A stretch of DNA of 41,838 nt from Betaproteobacteria bacterium (GTDB lineage: Bacteria; Pseudomonadota; Gammaproteobacteria; Burkholderiales; Eutrophovitaceae): assembly GCA_020354125.1 (NCBI GenBank), contig CP070643.1, forward strand, positions 3,162,555 to 3,204,392, read 5' to 3'. The notes beneath the pieces were generated by a model. It saw nothing but the letters and a program-made list of their open reading frames with translations. It did not search any database and was not told where the DNA came from. This document shows, piece by piece, positions 1 through 9,377 of the stretch (position 1 is its first letter; every line of letters begins with the position of its first letter). The position numbers were made by a program, and so were the translations under genes.

Positions 1-205
1 CTAACCTGAAGGTTAGCCTCCGCCGCAACACAAGCTACGTATTGTGGCTCCGGCCGCAACAAGCCCTGCGGGCGTGTTGTCCCGCCCCTGGTTGTGCCAC
101 AGGCGCAGCGGGTGTGTAGACGGAGCCACTGACGAGGCCGGTCCCGAGTGTGGCGGCTACCGGCAACGATCCCGTTTCGCAAGGGCCAAAAGCTGGCTCC
201 GACGC
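1..205. other. Gene-free left edge with small inverted repeat
   Basis: No convincing gene is seen here. The first 16 bases form an inverted repeat (CTAACCT, 2-nt centre, AGGTTAG). TGGCTCCG near 45 is complementary to CGGAGCCA near 121, so the stretch could fold as RNA. The sequence to the left is outside the window, so a role as the terminator or leader of an unseen gene cannot be judged. Confidence 0.4.
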
Positions 206-667
206 TTAATGCCAGCCGGAACTTCCTGATTCTTCGACGGTTTTACCACTGCCGCCGAATTGCTCGGGTACATCGACGAATTTTGGAAGCCCGTCACTTA
301 CATCCATGACCCGTTCTTCGTAGAAGATGTGAAAAGCGGGTTCGAACTTGAATGTTCCTTCCGGTCCGGCGAGCGTCATCGGATATACCGCGGTCATGCC
401 CATCGTCGGCTTGAGGTTGACAAGACACCCACCGCACTTGCTGCATGACACGCGCCCGCTGACTTCGCTGACGGTGCTGGTGGTGGTAGGCCCTTCGATG
501 GTGACATTGTCGGCGGGCCAAATGCCAAATGCGTTAATCGGCGCGGAGTGCCATTTGCGACATTCCAGGCAATGACAATAGCCGGCGGCCGCCGGTGGGC
601 CCTTGACGGTCACTGTTACGGCGCCGCAATAGCACGTTCCCTTATGTACTGCGTTTTCGTCGCTCAT
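206..667 (-). CDS. GFA/CENP-V family zinc-binding protein
   Basis: A 153-residue protein of the GFA (glutathione-dependent formaldehyde-activating enzyme-like) fold. The zinc-ligand pattern is visible: CYC near residue 13, CHCLEC near 32 and CSKCGGC near 75. Family members bind structural and catalytic zinc; many are annotated as glutathione-dependent formaldehyde-activating, but the substrate of most is unknown, so no reaction is assigned. The start at 667 is chosen over an ATG six codons upstream because AGGGGGAAGAG lies just before it. The gene is monocistronic and divergent from the radical SAM gene at 895, with about 230 bases between them. Confidence 0.85.
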   Translation of the reverse strand: MSDENAVHKGTCYCGAVTVTVKGPPAAAGYCHCLECRKWHSAPINAFGIWPADNVTIEGPTTTSTVSEVSGRVSCSKCGGCLVNLKPTMGMTAVYPMTLAGPEGTFKFEPAFHIFYEERVMDVSDGLPKFVDVPEQFGGSGKTVEESGSSGWH

Positions 668-894
668 TTCTCTTCCCCCTTGCACCAGGCTTTAGTGCCT
701 GTCGCAAATACTACGTGAGGGGGTGAACAGAGACAATCGTGTGGGTAACCCCCCGTTTTCTGATCCTGCATTAGGAGGGCGCGAAAGCGTCGCGTGCAGT
801 CGGCGAGGCGACGAGGCAGAATCGGGAACTTAAACCGATTTGTCAGGACCGAACAGGCAAGAATGCTCTCACCGGTCCAGTAACGGACACTTGC

Positions 895-1761
895 ATGACT
901 GAAAACACCACTGGCCGCCGGCTCACGGTAGTGAACCACGACCGCGCTGCTGCAGGCCTGACTTATGTTTACCCGGTCGTATCGCGGCGGGCGGGGGGCG
1001 TGTCGGTTGGCGTGAATCTAAACGTCAACAATGCCTGCAATTGGAAATGCATTTACTGCCAGGTGCCGAACTTGAAGCGTGGCGCTGCACCACCGGTCGA
1101 CCTGATGAAACTGCGCTCGGAACTGACTGGTTTTCTGCGCGATGTAATCGACGGCGATTTCATGCAACGTTGCGTTCCGGAACAGGCGCGCCGTCTCAAC
1201 GATATTGCGTTGTCCGGCAATGGTGAGCCGACCAGTACACCGGGATTTGCCTCCGTCATAGAAGTCATCGGCGAAGTCAGGCACGCGGTGTCTGTCGGTG
1301 CCGAAGTCAAAACGGTGCTGATTACCAATGGCAGCCTGACGCATCAGCGTGAAGTGCGCGAAGGTTTGCGCAGGCTGCAGCCGATCAACGGAGAAGTGTG
1401 GTTCAAGTTGGATAGTGCGACGCGCGAAGGTATGCTTCGCATGAACGGTACGCGTATCGGTCTGACCCGGGTCGCCAGGAATTTGGCAATCGCGGCGAAT
1501 GCCTGTCCGACCTGGATTCAGACCTGTGTGCTTGCAATCGATGGTGATGCGCCGAGCAACACCGAGCAGAGCGCCTATCTCGAATTCATTGCAGAGCAGC
1601 TCGCCCAAGGCGTACCGATACGTGGCGTGCTGCTATATGGACTGGCACGCCAGTCCTATCAGCCTGAAGCGGATCGGCTGTCCAGCCTGCCCCCTTCATG
1701 GCTCGAGGCCTACGCGGAACGGATTCGCGCGCTGGGCCTTCCGGTCAAGGTCACACCCTGA
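895..1761 (+). CDS. Radical SAM protein (COG0731/TYW1-like)
   Basis: A 288-residue radical SAM enzyme. The CxxxCxxC cluster motif (ACNWKCIYCQ) lies near residues 48-56, preceded by a VNLNVNN strand. LSGNGEPT near 105 corresponds to the GGE-like SAM-binding motif and TNGS near 143 to the next conserved strand. This arrangement resembles the stand-alone Fe-S oxidoreductases of COG0731, related to the TYW1 wyosine synthase core, but bacteria do not make wyosine and the substrate is unknown. The start follows a weak ribosome site. It converges on the HTH gene at 1775-2092, with only 13 bases between the stop codons. Confidence 0.85.
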   Translation: MTENTTGRRLTVVNHDRAAAGLTYVYPVVSRRAGGVSVGVNLNVNNACNWKCIYCQVPNLKRGAAPPVDLMKLRSELTGFLRDVIDGDFMQRCVPEQARRLNDIALSGNGEPTSTPGFASVIEVIGEVRHAVSVGAEVKTVLITNGSLTHQREVREGLRRLQPINGEVWFKLDSATREGMLRMNGTRIGLTRVARNLAIAANACPTWIQTCVLAIDGDAPSNTEQSAYLEFIAEQLAQGVPIRGVLLYGLARQSYQPEADRLSSLPPSWLEAYAERIRALGLPVKVTP

Positions 1762-1774
1762 CCGGCGCCGACTC

Positions 1775-2092
1775 CTAACGTGCCCGGCGATGTCTTTGGC
1801 CGTGACCAGCGTGCTGCGTGGCCGATGCCTTGAGTCGCTTGAACAGCGCCGGCTGCGATTTTTTGAGATAGCTGAGTACCATCAGATCGTTACGGGTCAC
1901 GTTGCGCAAGTTGAGGCGGTCAACGTGCACCAGTTGCAGCAGTTCGCGCACCGGTTTGGGCATTTCGCGCCCGCTTTCGTAGCGAGATCCACCGCTTTGG
2001 GTGACGCCAATCTGTCCCCAGAAATCCTGCTGGTTCATGCCCAGACGTTGTCTGATGGCTCGTGGGTTGGAAATACGTTGTGCTCTTGTCAT
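1775..2092 (-). CDS. Helix-turn-helix (XRE-like) transcriptional regulator
   Basis: A small basic protein of 105 residues. Residues 10-45 fit an XRE-type helix-turn-helix: IRQRLGMNQQDFWGQIGVTQ followed by SRYESGREMPKPVRELL, the usual 'S.YE.G...P......L' signature. The tail is Arg/His-rich with no recognised effector domain, so it is probably a stand-alone DNA binder. GGAAGG sits four bases before the ATG. The target is unknown. It is transcribed in the same direction as dksA but is separated from it by 235 bases in which no gene is seen. Confidence 0.8.
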   Translation of the reverse strand: MTRAQRISNPRAIRQRLGMNQQDFWGQIGVTQSGGSRYESGREMPKPVRELLQLVHVDRLNLRNVTRNDLMVLSYLKKSQPALFKRLKASATQHAGHGQRHRRAR

Positions 2093-2327
2093 TTAACCTT
2101 CCAATAGTCCAATTCGGTTAAACACCCGTCAGACCATGCTGACGTTTACATCCTTTGGACCGTGCGCTGAGACAAAGTTCCGTGCACGCTTGATGACACG
2201 GGAATCGTGGATTAGTGGCAGGTCGACGGCGGCTGCCGACCGATATCCACGATTTCGGATTGTGGTGCGCCAGTGACTAAGGCGAAATGCCTCGGGGTTG
2301 AGAGGGTAGGTTAGGGGCCCGATTGAC

Positions 2328-2750
2328 TTACTTGGCGACCTGACGCTCGCGCATTTCGTCGAGCGTCTTGCAGTCGATGCAAAGGGTTGCCGTGGGACGC
2401 GCTTCCAGCCGCTTGAGGCCGATTTCGATGCCGCAGCTTTCGCAGTAGCCGTATTCGCCGGCATCGATTTTTGCGATTGTCTCGTCAATTTTCTTGATCA
2501 GCTTGCGCTCCCGGTCACGGCTGCGAAGCTCGAGCGAGATGTCGGATTCCTGACTGGCGCGGTCATTCGGGTCAGCGAATACTGTCGCCTCGTCCTGCAT
2601 GGTATGCACCGTGCGGTCGATGTCCTCGCTGAGCTCTTCCTTGAGTTGGGTGAGTATTTTCTTGAAATGTGTCTGCTGCCTGGCGCTCATGTAAGCCTCA
2701 CCCTTTTTGGGCGCGTACGGCTTGAAGGCACTGCGTAGATCTGAAGCCAT
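2328..2750 (-). CDS. dksA: RNA polymerase-binding transcription factor DksA
   Basis: DksA binds in the RNA polymerase secondary channel and, with ppGpp, represses stable-RNA promoters and activates amino acid promoters. This 140-residue protein has the family order: a short N-terminal segment ([11 protein letters not shown], like the E. coli N-terminus), a coiled coil with the tip region DRASQESD, and a C-terminal zinc finger with all four cysteines (CESCG...CIDC). [12 protein letters not shown] is diagnostic. The start at 2750 is kept because residues before the internal Met21 align with E. coli DksA. It is divergent from the tRNA cluster at 2892, whose promoter has a GC-rich discriminator of the kind DksA represses. 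Confidence 0.95.
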   Translation of the reverse strand: MASDLRSAFKPYAPKKGEAYMSARQQTHFKKILTQLKEELSEDIDRTVHTMQDEATVFADPNDRASQESDISLELRSRDRERKLIKKIDETIAKIDAGEYGYCESCGIEIGLKRLEARPTATLCIDCKTLDEMRERQVAK

Positions 2751-2851
2751 TTGGGTTTACCCGGACTCAAAAAAGGCGACTTTCTATCAGAAATCAGCGC
2801 TCGGCGCAATTCAATCGTGACCTACCCCTGGAAAGGCCCTCTGGGGCCGCG

Positions 2852-2881
2852 TTGACCGCCACCCCGCTTAAAGCGTATAGT
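2852..2881 (+). promoter_or_regulatory. Sigma-70 promoter of the tRNA cluster
   Basis: TTGACC (2852-2857) and TATAGT (2876-2881) are 18 bases apart, ending 10 bases before the first tRNA. The segment after the -10 box (CCTGCGCC) is strongly GC-rich, the discriminator type associated with stringent control of stable RNA. The match is visible in the sequence; the regulation is inferred. Confidence 0.75.
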
Positions 2882-2891
2882 CCTGCGCCTC

Positions 2892-2968
2892 CGGGGTGTA
2901 ACGCAGCCTGGTAGCGTGCCTGCTTTGGGAGCAGGATGTCGGGAGTTCGAATCTCTCCACCCCGACCA
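2892..2968 (+). tRNA. tRNA-Pro (TGG)
   Basis: The 77-nt cloverleaf has acceptor arms CGGGGTG and CACCCCG, anticodon stem CCTGC/GCAGG with loop TTTGGGA (anticodon TGG at 2926-2928), TTCGAAT in the T loop, and an encoded CCA. It is the first gene of a three-tRNA cluster. Confidence 0.97.
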
Positions 2969-2993
2969 GGTTTCGGCGGTGCAGTAACGAGTT

Positions 2994-3070
2994 GTGCCCG
3001 TAGCTCAACCGGATAGAGCACCAGCCTTCTAAGCTGGGGGTTACAGGTTCGAGTCCTGTCGGGCATGCCA
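2994..3070 (+). tRNA. tRNA-Arg (TCT)
   Basis: The 77-nt cloverleaf has acceptor GTGCCCG pairing with CGGGCAT (one terminal G-T pair), anticodon stem CCAGC/GCTGG with loop CTTCTAA (anticodon TCT at 3028-3030), and an encoded CCA. It follows tRNA-Pro by 25 bases and is probably cotranscribed with it. Confidence 0.97.
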
Positions 3071-3109
3071 AGGTATCATCTTGGTGGCACAGGGCGGGAT
3101 GCTTTCGCT

Positions 3110-3186
3110 GGTGGACGTAGCTCAGTTGGTAGAGTCCCGGATTGTGATTCCGGTTGTCGTGGGTTCGAGCCCCATCGTCCACCCCA
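3110..3186 (+). tRNA. tRNA-His (GTG)
   Basis: The acceptor arms are GTGGACG/CGTCCAC. The extra 5' G (position -1) is encoded at 3110 opposite discriminator C 3183, the tRNA-His identity pair. Anticodon loop TTGTGAT gives GTG (3144-3146), and CCA is encoded. It is the last gene of the cluster, 40 bases before the yheS-like start. Confidence 0.97.
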
Positions 3187-3226
3187 TTCCTTCTCAAGAG
3201 CCCGTCCCTGGGGCGCCGGTAGCGCG

Positions 3227-5137
3227 ATGATCCATCTGCGTGACGTTACGCTGCGACGCGGCGCCAAGTGCCTGTTCGAGCATGTCAGCCTGAACTTCTA
3301 TCGCGGTCAGAAGATTGGCGTCACCGGGGCCAACGGCAGCGGCAAATCCAGTCTGTTTGCGCTCATCCAAGGGGAGCTACATGCCGACGCCGGTGAAGTC
3401 GCTGTGCAGCCGGGGATCGTCATTGGCCAAGTCGCGCAGGACTTGCCCGCTGGAGACATTGCCGCGGTTGAGTACGTCATCGATGGCGATCAGGAACTGC
3501 GCTCGATCGAAGCACAGCTCAGTGAGGCCGAAACGCGCGCCGATGCTTCCCGTTTGGGCGAACTGCACGACAAGATGGCGGCGATCGACGGTTACGCCGG
3601 GCGCGCTCGTGCTGCGCGCTTGATGAGCGGGCTCGGTTTCGCTGAAGTGGAGCTCGAGCGCCCGATCAATAGCTTCTCCGGTGGATGGCGAGTGCGTCTG
3701 AACCTGGCGCGTGCACTGATGTGCCGCTCCGACTTGTTGCTACTGGACGAGCCGACCAACCACCTGGATCTCGATGCCATCGTCTGGCTGGAAAACTGGC
3801 TGCGCGCCTATCGCGGCACCTTGCTGCTGATTTCGCATGATCGCGAGTTTCTCGACAACACCGTCGACAGCATCTGCCACATCGAGAGTCAAACGGTGCG
3901 CAGCTACGCTGGAAACTACTCGGCATTCGAACACCAAAGAGCGCTGCTGCTGTCACAGCAAGCGGCAATGTACGAGAAACAGCAACGCGAGATCTCACGC
4001 ATCCGTGCGTTCGTCGACCGGTTTCGGGCCAAGGCAACGAAAGCGCGGCAGGCACAAAGCCGCATCAAGCTTCTTGCCAGATTCGACGACATCGTGCCGG
4101 CGCACGTCAATTCACCGTTCAGTTTCGTGTTTCGCCCGGCAGCGGCGCATCCCGATCCGGCACTGGTGCTTGACCAAGTCACGGCCGGTTACGGCGGTAA
4201 GGCCGTGTTGTCGTCGGTGCAACTGGAGCTGAGGGCGGGGGCGCGAATCGGACTGCTCGGACGCAATGGCGCTGGCAAGTCAACACTTGTCAAATTGCTC
4301 GCCGGTGACCTTAACCCAGTTGAGGGCACTCGAACCGAAGGCAAGGCATTGAGAATTGGCTATTTCGAACAAAGCCAGCTCGACCAACTGCGCGCTGAGG
4401 ACAGCCCTTTGCAGCACCTGGCGCGGCTCGACCCGGCGGTCCGCGAACAGGAGCTAAGGGACTTTCTGGGCGGATTTGACTTTCGCGGCGACGATGCGCT
4501 GGCACCAGTGAGCCGGTTTTCCGGTGGCGAGCGATCGCGGTTGGTTCTGGCGCTGATCGCCTGGCAGCGGCCCAACTTGCTGTTGCTGGACGAGCCGACC
4601 AACCACCTTGACATTGAGATGCGGCACGCCCTGATAAGGGCGCTGCAGGAGTACGACGGGGCAATGGTGCTGGTGTCACACGATCGAAGCTTGCTGCGTG
4701 CAAGCTGCGATCAGTTGTACCTGGTCGATGGTGGCACCGTGCGTGAGTTTGATGATGACCTGGAAAGTTACACGCGAATGCTGGCGGCCGCGAATAGCGA
4801 CGATTCGCAACAAGCGCGCTCGAGTGTGTCGCGTCGCGAGCAGCGCCGCATCGAGGCCGAAGCAAGGGCGGGATTATCAGCACGCAGAAAACCGCTCGAG
4901 ACGCAATTACGCCAGCTGGAGCAGGACATCAATGATTGGACGCGCGAAAAAGCGCGACTTGAAAACCTGATCGCCTCACCCGATATATACGAAAATGCGA
5001 AAAAGGAGCAGTTGCGTGAGTATTTGCGCGAGCAGGCTCGGCTCAGCAAGCAGCTTGATCGCGCCGAAGAGCATTGGCTGGAATTGACGACGCAACTTGA
5101 AGAACTATCCTCCGGCCGGCAGGCGCGGAACCAGTAG
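3227..5137 (+). CDS. yheS: ABC-F ATPase, YheS family
   Basis: A 636-residue soluble ABC-F protein, close in length and sequence to E. coli YheS (637). ABC-F proteins bind the ribosomal E site and rescue or tune stalled translation; they are not transporters. Domain 1 has Walker [10 protein letters not shown], signature FSGGWR and [12 protein letters not shown]; the linker carries [16 protein letters not shown]; domain 2 has [16 protein letters not shown] and a second [12 protein letters not shown]. The C-terminal 90 residues form a charged coiled coil. The open frame runs back through tRNA-His, so the start is set at ATG 3227, where homology begins ([12 protein letters not shown]). It may be read through from the tRNA promoter. 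Confidence 0.93.
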   Translation: MIHLRDVTLRRGAKCLFEHVSLNFYRGQKIGVTGANGSGKSSLFALIQGELHADAGEVAVQPGIVIGQVAQDLPAGDIAAVEYVIDGDQELRSIEAQLSEAETRADASRLGELHDKMAAIDGYAGRARAARLMSGLGFAEVELERPINSFSGGWRVRLNLARALMCRSDLLLLDEPTNHLDLDAIVWLENWLRAYRGTLLLISHDREFLDNTVDSICHIESQTVRSYAGNYSAFEHQRALLLSQQAAMYEKQQREISRIRAFVDRFRAKATKARQAQSRIKLLARFDDIVPAHVNSPFSFVFRPAAAHPDPALVLDQVTAGYGGKAVLSSVQLELRAGARIGLLGRNGAGKSTLVKLLAGDLNPVEGTRTEGKALRIGYFEQSQLDQLRAEDSPLQHLARLDPAVREQELRDFLGGFDFRGDDALAPVSRFSGGERSRLVLALIAWQRPNLLLLDEPTNHLDIEMRHALIRALQEYDGAMVLVSHDRSLLRASCDQLYLVDGGTVREFDDDLESYTRMLAAANSDDSQQARSSVSRREQRRIEAEARAGLSARRKPLETQLRQLEQDINDWTREKARLENLIASPDIYENAKKEQLREYLREQARLSKQLDRAEEHWLELTTQLEELSSGRQARNQ

Positions 5138-5189
5138 CTGTCTCAAGCGTTCCAAGCGCACGATATTTATACTTTTTCTGGAGATTGAA

Positions 5190-6098
5190 GTGATCAAACG
5201 TATTGGCCTGTTTCTGATTACCAACATTGCGGTCCTGGTGTTGCTCAGTTTCACCATGCGGGTGCTGGGCATCGAGCGCATTCTCGACGAATCAGGAACC
5301 GGGTTGAACATGGAAGCGCTGCTGGTTTTTGCGGCGGTGATCGGCTTTGGCGGTTCGTTCATCTCGCTGGCGATGTCGAAGTGGTCAGCCAAATTCCTGA
5401 CCGGCGCAAAAGTCATCGAGAGCCCGCGTTCGGAAGTCGAGCAGTGGTTGGTTACGACCGTAAAGCGGCAAGCTGATCAGGCGGGCATTGGCATGCCCGA
5501 CGTTGCCGTTTATGACGCGCCCGACGTCAATGCGTTTGCCACCGGCATGAGCCGCAACAACGCCCTGGTGGCGGTGAGTACCGGGTTGATGCGAAGCATG
5601 TCGCGCGATGAGGCGGAAGCGGTGCTGGCCCATGAAGTCAGCCACGTTGCCAATGGGGACATGATCACGCTCGCCTTGATCCAGGGCGTAATCAATACCT
5701 TCGTCATTTTCCTGGCGCGCGTTATTGGCCACTTCGTCGATCGTGTAGTGCTGAAGAATGAACAAGGCCACGGCATCGGATTCTGGGTGACCACCATCGT
5801 CGCGGAAATTGTCCTGGCATTGCTGGCGAGCATTATCGTCATGTGGTTCAGCCGCAGACGTGAGTTTCGCGCCGATGCTGGCGGAGCGGCGCTGGCCGGC
5901 CGCGAAAAGATGATCTCAGCCTTGCAACGTTTGCAGGCCGCCTATCAGCCCTCGGCATTGCCGGATCAGATGAAGGCGTTTGGCATCTCCGGCGGACAGG
6001 GTCTTGGACTCAAGCGGCTGTTCATGTCGCATCCGCCGCTCGACGAGCGCATCGAGGCGCTGCGGCATGCGCAGGCTTCGGACCTGCGCGTCGGATAA
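5190..6098 (+). CDS. htpX: Membrane zinc metalloprotease HtpX (M48)
   Basis: HtpX is an inner-membrane M48 protease that, with FtsH, removes misfolded membrane proteins under envelope stress. The 302-residue protein starts at GTG 5190 (GGAG seven bases upstream), giving the standard start [18 protein letters not shown]. Two N-terminal membrane segments are followed by the zinc motif HEVSH, the downstream Glu region [13 protein letters not shown], and two more hydrophobic segments between them. The conserved C-terminal SHPPLDERI is present. It lies 52 bases after the yheS-like gene. LemA, a frequent partner of HtpX-type proteases, is 35 kb away at 40764. Confidence 0.93.
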   Translation: MIKRIGLFLITNIAVLVLLSFTMRVLGIERILDESGTGLNMEALLVFAAVIGFGGSFISLAMSKWSAKFLTGAKVIESPRSEVEQWLVTTVKRQADQAGIGMPDVAVYDAPDVNAFATGMSRNNALVAVSTGLMRSMSRDEAEAVLAHEVSHVANGDMITLALIQGVINTFVIFLARVIGHFVDRVVLKNEQGHGIGFWVTTIVAEIVLALLASIIVMWFSRRREFRADAGGAALAGREKMISALQRLQAAYQPSALPDQMKAFGISGGQGLGLKRLFMSHPPLDERIEALRHAQASDLRVG

Positions 6099-6399
6099 CG
6101 GACTGTCAAAAAACTACTGTGCGACCTTGATCCGGGCTTGCGCCGGTATTGATTTGAACCGTTGCTCATCCGCCTTCGGCGGTCCGGCCCGGCGATCATA
6201 GTCGCCGGGCGCTGCGACTGATTCTAATCGAGCGGTGCGCGGCAGTGCCGCGCCACATCACGCTCTCGCCCTCATGTGCTACCTCTGTACACTCCGGTTC
6301 CTGCGCACTGCTTCTATTAAAACGAGCACGCACCCGGCTGAAGGCCGCTTGCGACGTTTTTTGAATAGCCTGTTGGCGTTGCGTCAATCTGGGCAACGA
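6099..6399. other. Intergenic region between htpX and the pigment locus
   Basis: No gene is supported in these 301 bases between two convergent genes. Besides the 6187-6210 hairpin there is a small CCGCC/GGCGG hairpin near 6170. Nothing else is recognised. Confidence 0.5.
6187..6210 (+). terminator. Hairpin downstream of htpX
   Basis: A 9-bp perfect stem (GCCCGGCGA / TCGCCGGGC) encloses a 6-nt loop. It lies 89 bases after the htpX stop, between convergent genes, which suits a terminator or transcript-stabilising hairpin. There is no T-tract on either side, so intrinsic termination is uncertain. Confidence 0.4.
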
Positions 6400-7710
6400 T
6401 TAGGTAGCGCGCAGGGTGCGGCGGTGGGCTCGCCAGGCGCGAAAGCTGGCACCGGCCTGCATCACACTGGTGATGTAATACAGAACCTTGAAGGCGAACA
6501 GGCTGGCGTAGATCGGCGTGTTTCGATACAGGTCACCGGCAAGCAGCGACATTAGCGCCTCCTTGATCCGAAGATGATTGCGCGGCTTCATGAACAGGGT
6601 GCGCATAGCGGGACGTGTCATGCGGTAGATGAACCACGAAAAGTTGCGCAGACCATGACGCACTGAGTTTTCGAAGCGGCGCTTGGCCTGCGCCGCCGCA
6701 GCCGGTTCGCGCAGGCTGGCTTCGACAACATCGGCACCCAGGAAGGCACTGCGCATCGCCAGGTAGACGCCGGAGGAAAACACCGGGTCGACAAATGCGT
6801 AGGCATCTCCCACCATCAGGTAGCGCTCGCCGCTCATCTGACTGGAAACGTACGAATAGTTGCCCGTCGCCGTGGCGTTCGCCAGCAGGCGGGCATGTTG
6901 CAGGCGAGCGTTCAGTTCAGGGCAAAGCGCGATTGTTTGTAGCAGAAAAACGCTCGGGTCGCTGCGGCGTGTTCGCAAGTATTCGGGAGTGCATACGGCG
7001 CCGACGCTGGTCGTGCCATCGCGCAGTGGAATGAACCAGAACCATCCATGCTCGAACCAGAACAGACTGATGTTGCCTTCGGCGTCGCCAGGCAAACGGC
7101 GCGCTGCTTCGAAGTGACCGTACAGTGCTGCGGTCGCGTGCTGCGGGTTGCGCCGTTTGATTGCGAAACGGTTTCCGAGGAAAGTGTCACGTCCGGACGC
7201 ATCGACCAGGTAACGCGCCTGCCATTGCTTGTCACCGTCCGCCTCGCAAGTCATGACTGATACGCCACCTTCGACCGGAAATTTGACCTGCGAAACGCGG
7301 CACTCCTGCATCGCCCGCGCTCCGCTGCGAACACAGTGGTCAAACAGGATCTTGTCGAACTCGGCCCGACGAACCTGATAGGCGTACGTGTAGGTCTTGT
7401 CCCATGCTTCGGAGAACTTCAGGGTTACCGGGCGATCATGCACTGGCGAGTTGAACTCAACTCCCGGTTTGCGCAAGCCGATTTCCCTGACCTGATCGAG
7501 TACGCCAAGTTGTTCGAATAACTCGAGGTTCATCGGCAAAAGCGATTCGCCGATGTGAAACCGTGGATGTGTGTCCTTCTCGGCGAGCACTACATCGAGC
7601 CCGCGCTTTGCAAGCAACGTCGCAATGGTGGAACCGGCTGGCCCACCTCCTATGACGAACACGTCGCAGTCGTTGTCCGGTGCGGATTCGGAAGTAATTA
7701 TTCTGTTCAT
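6400..7710 (-). CDS. FAD-dependent oxidoreductase with halogenase motifs
   Basis: A 436-residue flavoprotein. GGGPAG (residues 21-26) is the FAD Rossmann motif. WFWFIP at 223-228 matches the WxWxIP motif of flavin-dependent halogenases, and FVDPVFSSG matches their Fx.Px.Sx.G motif. RKPG at 80-83 could supply the lysine that carries hypohalous acid in characterised enzymes. Members of this superfamily are also annotated as geranylgeranyl-reductase-like or tryptophan-halogenase-like, so halogenation is inferred. The last gene of the left operon, it overlaps the preceding gene by ATGA. In xanthomonadin-type pigments the aryl polyene is brominated, which fits the context. Confidence 0.8.
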   Translation of the reverse strand: MNRIITSESAPDNDCDVFVIGGGPAGSTIATLLAKRGLDVVLAEKDTHPRFHIGESLLPMNLELFEQLGVLDQVREIGLRKPGVEFNSPVHDRPVTLKFSEAWDKTYTYAYQVRRAEFDKILFDHCVRSGARAMQECRVSQVKFPVEGGVSVMTCEADGDKQWQARYLVDASGRDTFLGNRFAIKRRNPQHATAALYGHFEAARRLPGDAEGNISLFWFEHGWFWFIPLRDGTTSVGAVCTPEYLRTRRSDPSVFLLQTIALCPELNARLQHARLLANATATGNYSYVSSQMSGERYLMVGDAYAFVDPVFSSGVYLAMRSAFLGADVVEASLREPAAAAQAKRRFENSVRHGLRNFSWFIYRMTRPAMRTLFMKPRNHLRIKEALMSLLAGDLYRNTPIYASLFAFKVLYYITSVMQAGASFRAWRAHRRTLRAT

Positions 7711-9377
7711 TGCAGCGTATGCGCTCCCGTGCTCTGCCGCGGCTGTGTACGATCGGGAACGGGTAGCCAGGCAAGCATTGACGCTGCATCGGATTCACTT
7801 AACGTAGCGTCGATGATCCGGCTGATCCCGGTTGAATCGAGTTCGATATGTTTCGACTGCGCGTGCGTCACCATCTCCAGTGCCAGCATTTGCAATCGCT
7901 TTGAAGATGCAGCGATTCGCTGCACGAATTCGACATCGTCCAGTTCATCTCGCAAGCCGCGGTTGAGTTCGGCAAACCAGTCGAGGCTCGCGTGATCGAT
8001 CATCATCGGCAGATTGTCCGCGTTGCCCACCTTTGACCAGTCATTCAGAAACGCCTGCATGGCGAAATTAAGCGCCTTGCATCGCTCCAGTTCGCCACTC
8101 ACGGAGCTCAGCGCTCCGATGTCGGTCAACTTTCTCTGGAAGAATAGCTGGCACAAGATGCCCCAGTAATAGGTGTAATCCCAGATTATCTTGAGTGGAA
8201 AGACAGCCAGGTTGCCGAACATCGTGTATTGGTTCTTGTACAGCGACAGCGTGCTCTCATAAAAGGAATTGAAGAACCGCTCGTAGACCCTGGTCAACGC
8301 GCCGATACTTTGCCCACTGTGATCGCGGGCAATGAGGTCCGTGATGTAGGTGTTGGCGATGGCGATGAAGTCGCTGCCCGGGGAATAGAACGGGTCGAGA
8401 AACACGCCGGACTCTCCGCTCAAGGCCCAGCGGTCTTCGGAGAATATCTGCTTGCAACCATAGGAGAAGCTTCGCAGGTACTTGAAATCCTGCAACAGAT
8501 CCTGCTTGTCGCGCAGTTCCCGGGCTAGCCGCGGTTGGTGTTTGTCAAGCCAGGTAAGGACTTTTTCGAAACTGTCGAGCGACGTCGATGGGTGTATGCG
8601 TGAGTCGGCAACAATGCCCACCGAGTGCGAACCCGATGACAAGGGTATGAGCCAGGCCCAGTAGCCGTCGCCGACCAGATGGTTGGTCGACAACCATCGG
8701 GCCGGTGGCGTGCAGCGATTCCGCCAGGCCGGATCATCCGACCATTCATCGATTGTGATGCGAGCACCAATGCGAAACCAGACGGCATTGGCGTCATGGC
8801 CGTTTTCTTGCCCGAGGCCGAGCCGGCGCTTGATCAGCTCGGCGCGCCCGGTTGCGTCGATCAACCAGCGCGCAGTGGCTGTGTGCTGCTCGTTGCCGCG
8901 TTGGTAGGTGATCGAGTGCTCGTCCGGGCCGGGGCGCAACTCGAATTGCCGAATAATTGCATCATCCCTGAAGTCGATGCCATCGCGGCGCACCGCCTCA
9001 CCGAGAAAATTCTCAAAAATACCACGGTCAAGCTGATAGCTTGGCGTCGAGAGGTAGTGGCTGGCGCCAATTTCTGTTACCCGGTCAACATCCTCCCGAC
9101 CATCGGAGAAGAAAAAGCGAAAGCCGAATTTCTTGAGCTGCTTCGATACCAGATGGTCCTTGAGGCCGAGCACAGTATCGAAATAGTTGGCGGCGATTTC
9201 GACTGTTGACTCGCCGACCTTGTGAGTTGCCGCCGCAACAGGGTGGCGACGTCTTTCAACGATCAGAATATCCAGCGCCGGTAGGCTCTTGCGTAACTGT
9301 AGCGCAAGGCACAGTCCGGCGAGTCCACCACCCATGATGATGACATCGTATCGCTGTGCGGAAAGTCGATCAGTCAT
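7707..9377 (-). CDS. FAD-dependent halogenase-like protein (PF04820-type)
   Basis: A 556-residue flavoprotein with FAD motif GGGLAG at 16-21, KVGES at 53-57, WAWLIP at 240-245 (the WxWxIP halogenase motif) and FLDPFYSPGSD later (Fx.Px.Sx.G). KKFGF at 82-86 is a candidate for the catalytic lysine. The C-terminal 200 residues form a helical extension as in tryptophan-halogenase-family members. It is only distantly similar to the next gene, so these are two different flavoenzymes rather than a recent duplication. ATGA overlaps at both ends show tight coupling to the chain-length factor and to the second flavoenzyme. The substrate is unknown; an ACP-bound aryl polyene is the natural guess. Confidence 0.8.
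   Translation of the reverse strand: MTDRLSAQRYDVIIMGGGLAGLCLALQLRKSLPALDILIVERRRHPVAAATHKVGESTVEIAANYFDTVLGLKDHLVSKQLKKFGFRFFFSDGREDVDRVTEIGASHYLSTPSYQLDRGIFENFLGEAVRRDGIDFRDDAIIRQFELRPGPDEHSITYQRGNEQHTATARWLIDATGRAELIKRRLGLGQENGHDANAVWFRIGARITIDEWSDDPAWRNRCTPPARWLSTNHLVGDGYWAWLIPLSSGSHSVGIVADSRIHPSTSLDSFEKVLTWLDKHQPRLARELRDKQDLLQDFKYLRSFSYGCKQIFSEDRWALSGESGVFLDPFYSPGSDFIAIANTYITDLIARDHSGQSIGALTRVYERFFNSFYESTLSLYKNQYTMFGNLAVFPLKIIWDYTYYWGILCQLFFQRKLTDIGALSSVSGELERCKALNFAMQAFLNDWSKVGNADNLPMMIDHASLDWFAELNRGLRDELDDVEFVQRIAASSKRLQMLALEMVTHAQSKHIELDSTGISRIIDATLSESDAASMLAWLPVPDRTQPRQSTGAHTLQ

Noticed and set aside
3065..3226. Upstream extension of the yheS-like gene
   Set aside because: The frame is open through tRNA-His but encodes tRNA sequence; family homology begins at ATG 3227.
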